In this document: positions 8,125 to 16,144 of the stretch, piece by piece
How the letters are laid out: the number at the start of each line of letters is the position of its first letter
Numbering within the stretch: the stretch's first letter is position 1
Assembly (NCBI GenBank): GCA_964472545.1
Contig: CAYYNP010000029.1
Coordinates: 1-52,841 of the forward strand
Direction of reading: 5' to 3'
DNA: 52,841 nt
Origin: CAYYNP01 sp964472545
Lineage (GTDB): Bacteria > Planctomycetota > Planctomycetia > Pirellulales > Thermoguttaceae
Position numbers and translations under genes: made by a program
Notes under the pieces: generated by a model
Told to the model about the DNA's origin: nothing
The model's database searches: none
What the model saw: only the letters and a program-made list of their open reading frames with translations

Positions 8125-11124
8125 ATGAAACACTCATCTATCCTCGGAGCGTTTCTGATCGGATCGATCTGCATGCCGGCCCGGGCAGACGTGATCCCGT
8201 ATGGTGTGCCCAAAGAACCGTGGAACGCGCGATGGGGCAACCACCGGGCACGAATTCGCGTCGACAAGGAAGCCGACGCCGTCCGCGTGCATGTTCCGTG
8301 GCGGCGGCGTGATTCCAGACCGAAGGATAAGGCCGTCTGGATTATCGACGCCAAGACGGGGGAACGCGTCCGAAATGCGGTTCTCGCAAACGTCAACCGC
8401 GAGTTTGGGGACCTGATCTTCCAGGCGGCCAAGCCCGGTGAGTACCACGTGTACTACATGCCGTTTACCGTTCGCGGCCGGCATTTTCCCAGCACGGTCT
8501 ACGACCCTCCCGAGAAAACGGCCGACGAGGCCTGGCTGAACAAGCACGGGCTGGCCGAGTCGGAGTTGACCGCCGGCGATTGGCGGTCGCTGCCGAAAGC
8601 CGAAGTGGCAGCCTTTGAGGCCCGGCGGTCGTTCGATCGAATGGACCCCATGGAAGTGATCGCCACCGCGGAGGAAGTCCAGCAGCTCTTGGCAGATCAT
8701 CCCGCGGAGTATCTGCTCTTTCCGGAAGACCGCCGTTTTTCCATCCGCATGACGACCGACCTACCCCGGCGATGGATCCAGCGCGGGCCGAACCGTGTAT
8801 TCCGCGGCGAGGCCATGCGGAACGAATTCTACGTTCTCCAGATCGGCGTGTACGCGGCCAGAGCGGAGTTGAATGATCTAACCGTACAGTTCAGCGATCT
8901 TCGACCGACCGGCGAAGGCAAGCCGATTCCCGCCTCGGCCCTTCGCTGTTTCAACACCGTCGGCAGGGACTGGCTGGGCCGGCCCATGACGAACACGGTC
9001 GCCGTATCGAAACACAACGTCCAAGCGCTTTGGATCGGTGTCGACGTGCCTGCCGACGCGAACGCCGATTCCTACGAAGGTGTCGTAACCGTCAAGCCCG
9101 CGAAGGGGGAACCCACGGCGGTCAAGCTGGTGCTGAAGGTTGCGGCCGAGACTCTCGAAGACCGCGGCGACGCGGACCTATGGCGACTCAGCCGGCTTCG
9201 GTGGCTCGATTCCACCGCCGGGCTGGAGGAAGAAGTGACGGCGCCCTACATGCCGCTGGCCGTGGAGAACTCGACCGTGAAATGCCTCGGCCGGGACGTG
9301 ACGTTCGGCCGTAACGGTTTGCCCACGAGTATTCACGCCGGAGACAGCGAATTGCTCGCCCGACCGGTCGACTTCGTCGTTGAGACCGAACAGGGGCCCG
9401 TTCCGCTCGCGTTTGACGAACCGAAGCTCGTCGAGAGCACGGCGGCCACGGTCGTTTGGGAGTCCACGGGCAAGGGCGGTCCGCTGAGCCTCACCTGCCG
9501 AGCGAGAATGGAATTCGACGGCTACGTCAACTTCCAGTTGACGCTCCAAACCGACGGGAACACGGACTTGAAGGACTGCCGCCTGGAGATTCCCATGCGG
9601 CCGGCGTTTGCCACCTACATGATGGGCATGGGCTGTAAGGGCGGCTACCGGCCCGAGCCGTGGCAGTGGAAGTGGGACCCCGCCAAGCATCAAGATTCCG
9701 TCTGGATCGGCGCGGTCACGGGTGGACTGCAATGCAAACTGAAGGGCCCGAACTACCGTTGGCCGCTGGTGAACATTCACTACCACCGCCGTCCGCTGCT
9801 GATGCCCGAGGCGTGGCACAACGCCGGCCAGGGCGGCTGTGTGATCGCGCCGTCGGGTAAGGATGCCGTGCTGCTGTCCGCTTTCGGCGGGCCGCGAAAA
9901 CTGACCGCCGGAGAACCGTTGCGGTTCGACTTCGCCCTGCTCGTCACACCGGTCAAGCCGTTGAACTACAAGGCCCATTGGACGCATCGCTATTTCCATG
10001 GCGGCGTGCCGTCGCCCGGCGAGGTTGCCAAGCACGGAGCGACAATCGTCAACATCCATCACGGCAACGAAGTCAACCCGTATATCAACTACCCGTTTCT
10101 GACCACCGACAAGCTCGCCGCCTATGCCCGGTCGGCACACGAGCAAGGGCTGAAGTTCAAACTCTATTACACCATTCGCGAGTTGAGCAACCACGTGGCG
10201 GAAGTCTGGGCCCTGCGAAGCCTGGGCAGCGAGATCTACGCCGACGGCCCCGGCGGCGGGTACGCCTGGCTGCACGAGCATCTGGTCGACGGATACTCGC
10301 CGGCCTGGCACCATCCGTTTGCGGACGGCGACTGGTGCGCGTCGATCAGTCAGACGGGCTTGTCGCGTTGGCACAACTACTACGTCGAGGGGCTGGGGTG
10401 GCTGGCCCGCAACGTCAAGATCGACGGGCTTTACCTCGACGAGATCGGCTACGACCGCGAGATCATGAAACGCGTACGCCGGGTGTTGGACCGCAACCGG
10501 CCGGGAAGCCTGCTCGACTTGCACTCGTGGAATCACCTCAACGGCCGGGCCGGCTACGCCAATTGCCTGAATCTCTACATGGAGCATCTGCCGTACGTCG
10601 ATAGCCTGTGGATTGGCGAGGGCCGAAACTACGACGAGCCGCCCGACCACTGGATGGTCGAAGTTTCGGGGATTCCGTTCGGGCTCTTTGGCGAAATGCT
10701 CCAAGGCGGCGGCAACCCGTGGCGCGGGATGCTCTACGGCATGACCGCCCGGTTGCCGTGGAGCGGTGATCCCAGACCGATCTGGAAACTCTGCGACGAT
10801 TTCGGCATCCAAGAGGCCGACATGCTCGGCTATTGGGCGCCCGATTGCCCCGTGAAGACCGGCCGGGAGAACGTCCTGGCCACCGTCTACCGCAAGCAGG
10901 GCAAGGCCCTGATATGCCTGGCAAGTTGGGAGAAGGCTGCTGTGGATTGCAGGCTGAAGATTGACTGGGATGCCTTGGGCCTGGACCCGAGCCAAGCCAC
11001 CCTGCACGCACCGACGATCGAACGTCTCCAAGACAGCAAGCAACTCAAACCGACCGATCCGCTCCCCATCGAGCCGGGCAAAGGGTGGATGCTGATCCTC
11101 GACGAAACACCGCGGTCGTCGTGA
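8125..11124 (+). CDS. Large exported glycoside-hydrolase-like protein (DUF6067/GH123-like)
   Basis: 999 residues with a short signal peptide (ILGAFLIGSICMPARA). The N-terminal half is beta-rich and sandwich-like. The C-terminal half, from about residue 610, looks like a TIM barrel: repeated strand endings such as ATIVNIHHGNE and KFKLYYTIRE, then KIDGLYLDEIGYDRE at about residues 765-778, where Asp/Glu residues sit where retaining hydrolases keep catalytic acids. The final part (ICLASWEKAAVDCRLKIDW) resembles a C-terminal beta domain. I associate the overall pattern with DUF6067 / GH123-like proteins of planctomycetes; the exact family should be treated as tentative. It is the third gene of the plus-strand esterase run and probably cuts the same glycan. 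Confidence 0.65.
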   Translation: MKHSSILGAFLIGSICMPARADVIPYGVPKEPWNARWGNHRARIRVDKEADAVRVHVPWRRRDSRPKDKAVWIIDAKTGERVRNAVLANVNREFGDLIFQAAKPGEYHVYYMPFTVRGRHFPSTVYDPPEKTADEAWLNKHGLAESELTAGDWRSLPKAEVAAFEARRSFDRMDPMEVIATAEEVQQLLADHPAEYLLFPEDRRFSIRMTTDLPRRWIQRGPNRVFRGEAMRNEFYVLQIGVYAARAELNDLTVQFSDLRPTGEGKPIPASALRCFNTVGRDWLGRPMTNTVAVSKHNVQALWIGVDVPADANADSYEGVVTVKPAKGEPTAVKLVLKVAAETLEDRGDADLWRLSRLRWLDSTAGLEEEVTAPYMPLAVENSTVKCLGRDVTFGRNGLPTSIHAGDSELLARPVDFVVETEQGPVPLAFDEPKLVESTAATVVWESTGKGGPLSLTCRARMEFDGYVNFQLTLQTDGNTDLKDCRLEIPMRPAFATYMMGMGCKGGYRPEPWQWKWDPAKHQDSVWIGAVTGGLQCKLKGPNYRWPLVNIHYHRRPLLMPEAWHNAGQGGCVIAPSGKDAVLLSAFGGPRKLTAGEPLRFDFALLVTPVKPLNYKAHWTHRYFHGGVPSPGEVAKHGATIVNIHHGNEVNPYINYPFLTTDKLAAYARSAHEQGLKFKLYYTIRELSNHVAEVWALRSLGSEIYADGPGGGYAWLHEHLVDGYSPAWHHPFADGDWCASISQTGLSRWHNYYVEGLGWLARNVKIDGLYLDEIGYDREIMKRVRRVLDRNRPGSLLDLHSWNHLNGRAGYANCLNLYMEHLPYVDSLWIGEGRNYDEPPDHWMVEVSGIPFGLFGEMLQGGGNPWRGMLYGMTARLPWSGDPRPIWKLCDDFGIQEADMLGYWAPDCPVKTGRENVLATVYRKQGKALICLASWEKAAVDCRLKIDWDALGLDPSQATLHAPTIERLQDSKQLKPTDPLPIEPGKGWMLILDETPRSS

Positions 11125-11160
11125 CCATGAACGTTGCGCCACCAAAACTGTCTCCCCAAG

Positions 11161-11268
11161 ACTAAGGGCATGCCCGGAAACAACTTCGCAGTTTTTCGGG
11201 CGAATCATCACACGGAGTGTGATGGCTACCATGAAGCGGACGAAGTTGTTTCCGGACAAGCCCTAGGT
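11161..11268. repeat. 108-bp palindromic element, MITE-like
   Basis: Outer arms 11161-11188 and 11241-11268 are inverted repeats matching at 24 of 28 positions, including a perfect core ccggaaacaacttcg. At the centre a perfect 8-bp hairpin (catcacac 11206-11213, gtgtgatg 11217-11224) has a 3-base loop. Long terminal inverted repeats around a short non-coding core are the structure of a miniature inverted-repeat element; no flanking target duplication is obvious. Confidence 0.6.
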
Positions 11269-11363
11269 GTTGACGAAGTCCCCGGCTGGCCCCGGATTCC
11301 ATTGCCCGTCTGCATCCACCTATCCGGCGAGGTCGAAAAGGTTCGGGCGAGTGCGTATGATTT

Positions 11364-11423
11364 CATTGTAGCCATCTCGCTCGGCGAGATATGGCCGTCT
11401 CGCTGAGCGAGGCGCCTACTACA
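11364..11423. repeat. ctcgctccgcgag hairpin repeat, copy A
   Basis: Reads ...gtagccatctcgctcggcgagat...gtctcgctgagcgaggcgcctactac, two adjacent small palindromes inside a larger imperfect inverted repeat bounded by gtag and ctac. Same architecture as copies at 17575-17647 and 29950-30020. Confidence 0.7.
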
Positions 11424-11482
11424 GCACGGGGCTTGACCTGAAGGAGGTTCGTGATAGGATCGCCGAAGCACAGGATGAAAAC

Positions 11483-12928
11483 ATGGCCGAACAATCTGAC
11501 AGGCTGAGCGTCGTGGTCGTCGGCGCCTCGGGCGACCTGGCCCGCCGGAAGATCTTCCCGGCGTTGTTCGCGTTGTATTGCCAAGGGCTGCTTCCGGAAC
11601 ACTTCCGCGTTTTCGGTTTTGCGCGGTCGAAGCTAAGCGACGAAGAGTTTCGCGCGAGGATCATGCAGCACCTGACGTGCCGCTACACGCCGGGTGAATC
11701 CTGTGCACAGCGGATGGAAGAGTTTCTGAGTAAGTGCTGCTATATGTCGGGCACGTATGCGTCGCGCGACTCGTTTCTGGATCTCTTTCAGTTGATGCGA
11801 GAAGCCGAGAGTGCGGCGGGCACCAATCGGTTCTACTATCTGGCCATTCCACCCTCGGTCTTCTTGGACGTCGCCCACGCGGTCGGCGACGCCGGGTTGG
11901 TCGGTTGCGGCACGGACGACCCGTGGTCGCGCGTGGTCATTGAGAAGCCCTTTGGACGCGATCGGGCGTCGTCCGACCAATTGACCCACAGCTTGGCGCG
12001 AGTCTTCAGCGAGGAGCAAACGTATCGCATTGACCATTACCTGGGCAAGGAGGTGATCCAGAACCTGCTGGTGCTGCGTTTTGCGAACGTCGTGTTCGAG
12101 CCAATGTGGAACTACCGCTTCATCCGCAAGATCGAAATCGTCTGGAAGGAAGACATCGGACTCGACGGGCGCGGCGGCTACTTCGACCGCTACGGAATCG
12201 TCCGCGACGTGATGCAGAATCACCTGATGCAGATTCTGGCACTGGTCGCCATGGAGCCGCCCAGCCGGCTCGAATCGGCCAGAATCGCCGCCGAGAAGGT
12301 GAAAGTGCTGCGCTGCGTGGCACCGCTGCAGGCTCACGAGTTGGTGCTCGGGCAATACCGCGGGGCCGTACGCGGCGGGCGACGGATTCCCGGCTACCTT
12401 GAAGATCCGGGCGTTCCCGACAACTCCACCACGCCAACCTTCGCTACGGCCAGGTTGCGGGTCGATACGCCGCGTTGGCAAGGTGTGCCTTTCGCGATCA
12501 CGGCCGGCAAAGGCGTCGACGCGCAAATGACGGAGATCCGGATTCACTTTCGAGACGTGCCGGGCAACATGTTCTCCCATCGGGTCGGCCGTCCCGATGC
12601 CAATCAACTGGTCATTCGCGTTCAACCCGACGAGGCGATCTACTTGTCGCTGGCCAACAAGGTGCCCGGGATGGGCCTGAAGCTGACCACGCGGAATCTC
12701 GACCTGCAATACAAGGAAGCCTTTTCGGAACTGATCCCCGATGCCTACGAAAGCCTGCTACTGGACGTGATCGAAGGAGATCGCAGCCTGTTCATTCGGC
12801 GCGACGAACTGGAGGCGGCCTGGGATGTCTTTACGCCGGTGTTGCGGGAAATCGAATCGCTTCGGACGGCGCCGCAGGCGTACGACTTCGGCAGCCCGGG
12901 CCCTGCGGCAACGGAGGCTCTGCCCTAA
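11483..12928 (+). CDS. zwf: Glucose-6-phosphate 1-dehydrogenase
   Basis: 481 residues, near the usual 480-510. It oxidises glucose 6-phosphate to 6-phosphogluconolactone with reduction of NADP+, the first step of the oxidative pentose phosphate pathway (cytosolic). The Rossmann motif VVVGASGDLARRK is at residues 11-23, EKPFGRD at 154-160, and the diagnostic substrate-binding block RIDHYLGKE at 182-190 with the catalytic His nearby (NHLMQ). No signal peptide. Its stop codon overlaps the start of pgl (TAATG), so the two enzymes of consecutive steps are translationally coupled. No 6-phosphogluconate dehydrogenase follows. Confidence 0.97.
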   Translation: MAEQSDRLSVVVVGASGDLARRKIFPALFALYCQGLLPEHFRVFGFARSKLSDEEFRARIMQHLTCRYTPGESCAQRMEEFLSKCCYMSGTYASRDSFLDLFQLMREAESAAGTNRFYYLAIPPSVFLDVAHAVGDAGLVGCGTDDPWSRVVIEKPFGRDRASSDQLTHSLARVFSEEQTYRIDHYLGKEVIQNLLVLRFANVVFEPMWNYRFIRKIEIVWKEDIGLDGRGGYFDRYGIVRDVMQNHLMQILALVAMEPPSRLESARIAAEKVKVLRCVAPLQAHELVLGQYRGAVRGGRRIPGYLEDPGVPDNSTTPTFATARLRVDTPRWQGVPFAITAGKGVDAQMTEIRIHFRDVPGNMFSHRVGRPDANQLVIRVQPDEAIYLSLANKVPGMGLKLTTRNLDLQYKEAFSELIPDAYESLLLDVIEGDRSLFIRRDELEAAWDVFTPVLREIESLRTAPQAYDFGSPGPAATEALP

Positions 12929-13617
12929 TGAAGCTAAGAGAGTTCGACACGTTTGAGCAGTTGGAACAGGAGGCGGTTCGTTTGCTGCGCGAGCACTTTG
13001 GCCGCCACCAAGCGCAACCGCACGCCGTGATGCTGACCGGCGGCAGCACGCCGCTGGGCGTGTACCGGATGCTGGAGAAATCGCCGGAACCCGCCGCCCA
13101 ATCCTTGCACCTGCTAATCAGCGACGAACGCCACGTCTCGCTGGATTCGCCGGACAACAACTATCGCAACATGCGCCCCATGGTTCGCGCTTTGGGCATC
13201 GACGAATCCCGGGTGATGCGTGTACATACAGAGCTGCCGCTTGTCGATGCGGCCGGCCGTTACGATTCCGAATTGGCGAAGTTTTTCGAGCAAGGCGGAC
13301 ACATCACGCTGGGCGTACTCGGACTCGGCGCCGACGGCCACGTGGCGTCGCTGTTCACCGAGCAAGACCTGGCCAGATCGCCGAACCGATACGCCGTCGC
13401 CGTGCCGCGAGAGCCCGGACCGAACCGCATCTCGGTGACGCAGAAGCTTCTGCTGCGGGCCGAGTCGTTGGTCTTTCTCGTGGCCGGTCCCGAGAAGGCC
13501 GACATCGTCCGGGCGACTCTGAACGATCCCGAAAGCACGGTCGCCGGAAAGGCGGTACGAGATGTCGCTCAGACCGAAATCTGGTATTCGCACGCCGGTC
13601 GCGATGCCGGCGCGTGA
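12928..13617 (+). CDS. pgl: 6-phosphogluconolactonase
   Basis: 229 residues from the ATG at 12928, which overlaps the zwf stop. A longer in-frame opening inside zwf is an artefact. It hydrolyses 6-phosphogluconolactone to 6-phosphogluconate, directly after G6PDH. Family blocks are clear: AVMLTGGSTPLGVYRML (about 31-47), LISDERHVSLDSPDNNYRNM and LGLGADGHVASLFTE, the last containing the conserved catalytic-loop His. This is the DevB/SOL type rather than the seven-bladed YbhE type. Coupling by TAATG supports equal production with Zwf. Confidence 0.95.
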   Translation: MKLREFDTFEQLEQEAVRLLREHFGRHQAQPHAVMLTGGSTPLGVYRMLEKSPEPAAQSLHLLISDERHVSLDSPDNNYRNMRPMVRALGIDESRVMRVHTELPLVDAAGRYDSELAKFFEQGGHITLGVLGLGADGHVASLFTEQDLARSPNRYAVAVPREPGPNRISVTQKLLLRAESLVFLVAGPEKADIVRATLNDPESTVAGKAVRDVAQTEIWYSHAGRDAGA

Positions 13618-13664
13618 GGCAGGCCCCAAGCGGCGGTATCCGGCCGAGTGGTGAGAAACGTCCG

Positions 13665-14966
13665 TTACACGTCCAGCGTGTATCCCTTGCGATAGGTCGG
13701 CTTGATGAGTTGATCGAGGCCGTCGACGTTGGTGCATTTCATCTTCGCGGCATCCCACTCGACCTTTTCGCCCGACCAGACCGCCAGATTGCCCAACAGC
13801 ATCGCTTCGGTCAACGGGCCGGCGTAGTCGGGGAAGTTCGACATCGCCTGCTCGCCGCCTTTGACGGCGCGGATCCACTCCTCGAAATGGCCGGGCGAGT
13901 GCGGAAACTCGACGTCGACCGGCTCGGCACCGTCGAGAAGCTGGTTGTTCAGCAGGATGCCCTTGCTGCCGATCGCCAGCGAACCGCCCTTGGGCGAGGG
14001 ATCGCGGCCGCCGAGCAACTCCTTCGGCGGAAGCTTGCCGCCGTCGTACCAGACGAGCTTCACCGCCGGACGTGCCGCGGTGGCGGCGAACTCGAAGGTG
14101 ATGATCGACCATTCCGGATAGCTGTCTTTGTTGTGGCCGGAGGTCTCGGCCACGGCCGAGATCGGGTTACGCAAATCGAGGCCCATAAACGGCATGCTCA
14201 CCACGTGGCAGGCAATGTCGCCCAGGGCTCCGGTGCCGAAATCCCACCAACCCCGCCATCGAAACGGGTGGTATCCGTCGGCGTAGGGCCGCTCGGGCGC
14301 GACGCCCAGCCAAAGATCCCACGGCAGATGTGCCGGCGGCGTGCTCGGCGCGGGACGATCGACCCCCTGTGGCCACCAGCCCTTGGCCCGATCGGTCCAG
14401 ATGTGCAACTCGCGAACCGTGCCGATCGCGCCATTCTTGAGCCAATGGGCCGATTGCCGCAGCGTGTCGCCGGCGGTGCCCTGATTGCCCATTTGCGTGG
14501 CCAGCTTGTTTTCCCGGGCGACCTGACCGACCAGGCGTGCTTCGTAGATCGTGCGCGTGAGCGGCTTCTGACAGAAGCAGTGAATACCCATCCGCATGGC
14601 CATCAGCGAGGCCGGCGCGTGCATGTGGTCGGGCGTGCTGACGGTGACCGCGTCGATCGAGCGGCCCATCTCTTCGAGCATCTTGCGGAAATCGGCGTAG
14701 CCCTTGGCCTTGGGATAACGCTTTAGCGCGCCGGCCAAGCGGTTCTTGTCGGCGTCGCAAATGGCGACCATGTCGCCGTGTCGGGCCGCGTTGGCCAAAT
14801 CGCTGCTGCCTTTGCCGCCGATCCCGACGGCGGCCATCCCCAGCCGCTCGTTGGGCGAGTCTTGTGCGCGCGAGGCCACACCGCCGGCGATCCAGAAGCC
14901 GGTGGCCGCGGCGCCGGCCGTCTCAAGAAAGCGGCGTCGGTTGGTACAATCCGTACTTTTGAACAT
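13665..14966 (-). CDS. Tat-exported Gfo/Idh/MocA family oxidoreductase
   Basis: 433 residues from the ATG at 14966, which has AAGGAG 6 bp upstream. A twin-arginine leader is visible (NRRRFLETAGAAATGFWIAG), so the folded, cofactor-bound enzyme is probably exported. Next come a nucleotide-binding start (MAAVGIGGKGSSD) and VAICDADKNR. The active-site block CFCQKPLTRTIYEAR carries the conserved E/K-P-type Lys near residue 130, and a Trp/Gly-rich segment (WWDFGTGALGDIACH) includes a likely catalytic His. The family oxidises or isomerises sugars with NAD(P); substrate unknown. It is a paralogue of the gene at 30036-31358. It converges on pgl, with 47 bp between them. Confidence 0.93.
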   Translation of the reverse strand: MFKSTDCTNRRRFLETAGAAATGFWIAGGVASRAQDSPNERLGMAAVGIGGKGSSDLANAARHGDMVAICDADKNRLAGALKRYPKAKGYADFRKMLEEMGRSIDAVTVSTPDHMHAPASLMAMRMGIHCFCQKPLTRTIYEARLVGQVARENKLATQMGNQGTAGDTLRQSAHWLKNGAIGTVRELHIWTDRAKGWWPQGVDRPAPSTPPAHLPWDLWLGVAPERPYADGYHPFRWRGWWDFGTGALGDIACHVVSMPFMGLDLRNPISAVAETSGHNKDSYPEWSIITFEFAATAARPAVKLVWYDGGKLPPKELLGGRDPSPKGGSLAIGSKGILLNNQLLDGAEPVDVEFPHSPGHFEEWIRAVKGGEQAMSNFPDYAGPLTEAMLLGNLAVWSGEKVEWDAAKMKCTNVDGLDQLIKPTYRKGYTLDV

Positions 14967-15007
14967 GGCGTTTCTCCTTCGATTACATCGTGCGAGTTCG
15001 ATTGACG

Positions 15008-15070
15008 GATGGTCACAGCGGAGCGCAGCGCGCCCCAGGCTGTGTCCCATGCTATGTCCCAGCCACCCAA
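15008..15070. repeat. gggtggctggg-type dispersed repeat fragment
   Basis: On the minus strand this reads gggtggctggga...gcctggggcgcgctgcgctcc, matching the ends and the gcgctgcgct core of the repeat family at 20128-20315, 27120-27239 and 38404-38436. It lies directly upstream of the Gfo/Idh/MocA gene start. Confidence 0.5.
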
Positions 15071-15103
15071 CTCGCAAGCTCAAAGGCGTGCCGAGGTGTT
15101 CGC

Positions 15104-15505
15104 TTATAGCAGCGAGATCACCAACGCCCGCACGATATCGCCGATCGAGACCACGCCCACCACGGCGTCGTCTTCGACGACCGGGAGGTGGCGGAAGCGG
15201 TTCTTGTTCATTAGCGTCATGCACTCCTTGACCGTCTGCTCGGTGGAAACGTGGCAGACGCTGGCAGTCATGACTTCCCTGACTTGCGTGTCTTTGGAGT
15301 ACTTGCCGGCAAGCACGATCTTCCGGGCGTAGTCCCGCTCGGAGAACATCCCCACCAGCTTGCCGTCATCCAACACGGGCAGGGCTCCAATCTTCGCCTC
15401 AGACATCACCTTCAGCGCGTCGAATACCGTGGCGTCCGGGGGGATGGAATAGACCTCGGTTCCCTTGGTGTCCAGGAGTTGCTGGACGGTAACTGAAGCT
15501 GGCAT
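15104..15505 (-). CDS. Two-CBS-domain protein
   Basis: 133 residues from the ATG at 15505, preceded by AAGGAG; the longer frame upstream lacks a better start. It is nearly all a CBS pair: PPDATVFDALKVMSEAKIGA then LPVLDDGKLVGMFSERDYAR, and TVKECMTLMNKNRFRHLPVV then VVGVVSIGDIVRALV. CBS pairs bind adenosyl compounds such as AMP, ATP or SAM and regulate partner proteins; stand-alone ones are common with unknown targets. No catalytic domain or membrane segment. The neighbour downstream is the Gfo/Idh/MocA gene; a functional link is not evident. Confidence 0.92.
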   Translation of the reverse strand: MPASVTVQQLLDTKGTEVYSIPPDATVFDALKVMSEAKIGALPVLDDGKLVGMFSERDYARKIVLAGKYSKDTQVREVMTASVCHVSTEQTVKECMTLMNKNRFRHLPVVEDDAVVGVVSIGDIVRALVISLL

Positions 15506-16144
15506 GGCTATCTCCTTCATGAGGTGAGTTGGGTACTGTGGCTCGCACTGCAAACGTCAGAAAGGCGCCCGCATTGCCGGCCTACCCAGTCTACGAGCGT
15601 ACCTTCCCGAAAACGGGTTGGCATGTCAAGCCCGTGCTGTGACCACCGATTTCGGCGGGAGTACGCACTTGCAGCCCGTCCGATTCCAAGTCTGCGGCCG
15701 ACGCTATCGAGCCACTTCCCTTGGGTCTTCGACGCCGATTGGCGTGACTATCAAATCATAGATTCACAAGGAACCGTTCTACCGGGTCAGTCGGAACCAC
15801 CTATTGGTTTCATATTCTTGGGAGTGGTACGATCGGTGCGCCTGTCGGCAACGCTTGCTCGGAAACCGCCCGAATGCCTACTTCTTGCACACGAGCTGCT
15901 CGCCGAGCGTGCATGTCGGCGCTAAGTCGCGACGACGCGGCGAATGGACCGGATTTCGTAAGCTTTTGTCATCAAGGCAGTTGCGCCTACGTTACACACT
16001 CTGCGATGCCGTATTGGCACCCGGAGTGCAATCCAGTAGGCCGTTTCCTGCGCAGACGGACCGTGCCAAGAGTAACCGGTTTCACGTTGTGCGTAGCGAC
16101 CCAGAGGATCAAAACAACAGTTCTCATGTGAAAGGAGCGTACTT
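15506..16144. other. Long non-coding region before glnA
   Basis: About 640 bp between the CBS gene (minus) and glnA (plus). Open frames here have non-coding composition and no family match. It contains a candidate sigma-54 promoter (16015-16030) and the glnA ribosome site AAGGAG at about 16132-16137. Its length leaves room for a regulatory RNA, but I see no specific structure. Confidence 0.5.
16015..16030 (+). promoter_or_regulatory. Candidate sigma-54 promoter of glnA
   Basis: The sequence tggcacccggagtgca has GG and GC separated by exactly 10 bases, matching the -24/-12 spacing of sigma-54 promoters (consensus TGGCAC-N5-TTGCA, one base differing in the -12 box). It is about 115 bp before the glnA start. 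Nitrogen-regulated sigma-54 promoters before glnA are known in many bacteria; use here is inferred. Confidence 0.4.

Larger units (their letters stand above)
11125..11482. other. Intergenic region with two palindromic repeat elements
   Basis: 358 bp with no gene. It contains a 108-bp near-palindromic element (11161-11268) and a copy of the ctcgctccgcgag hairpin family (11364-11423), both listed separately. The zwf promoter must lie here or within these repeats; a GGAGG at about 11441-11446 is too far from the zwf ATG to be its ribosome site. Confidence 0.6.

Noticed and set aside
9178..11259. 693-codon minus-strand open frame
   Set aside because: It lies antisense to the GH-like gene; its protein is His/Val/Arg-rich with no domain, typical of shadows of GC-rich genes. 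The same applies to 18042-20105 (antisense of metG) and 2405-4237 (antisense of a sulfatase).
12475..12927. Longer pgl start inside zwf
   Set aside because: Residues before the ATG at 12928 are a frame shadow of zwf; the protein family begins at MKLREFDTF.
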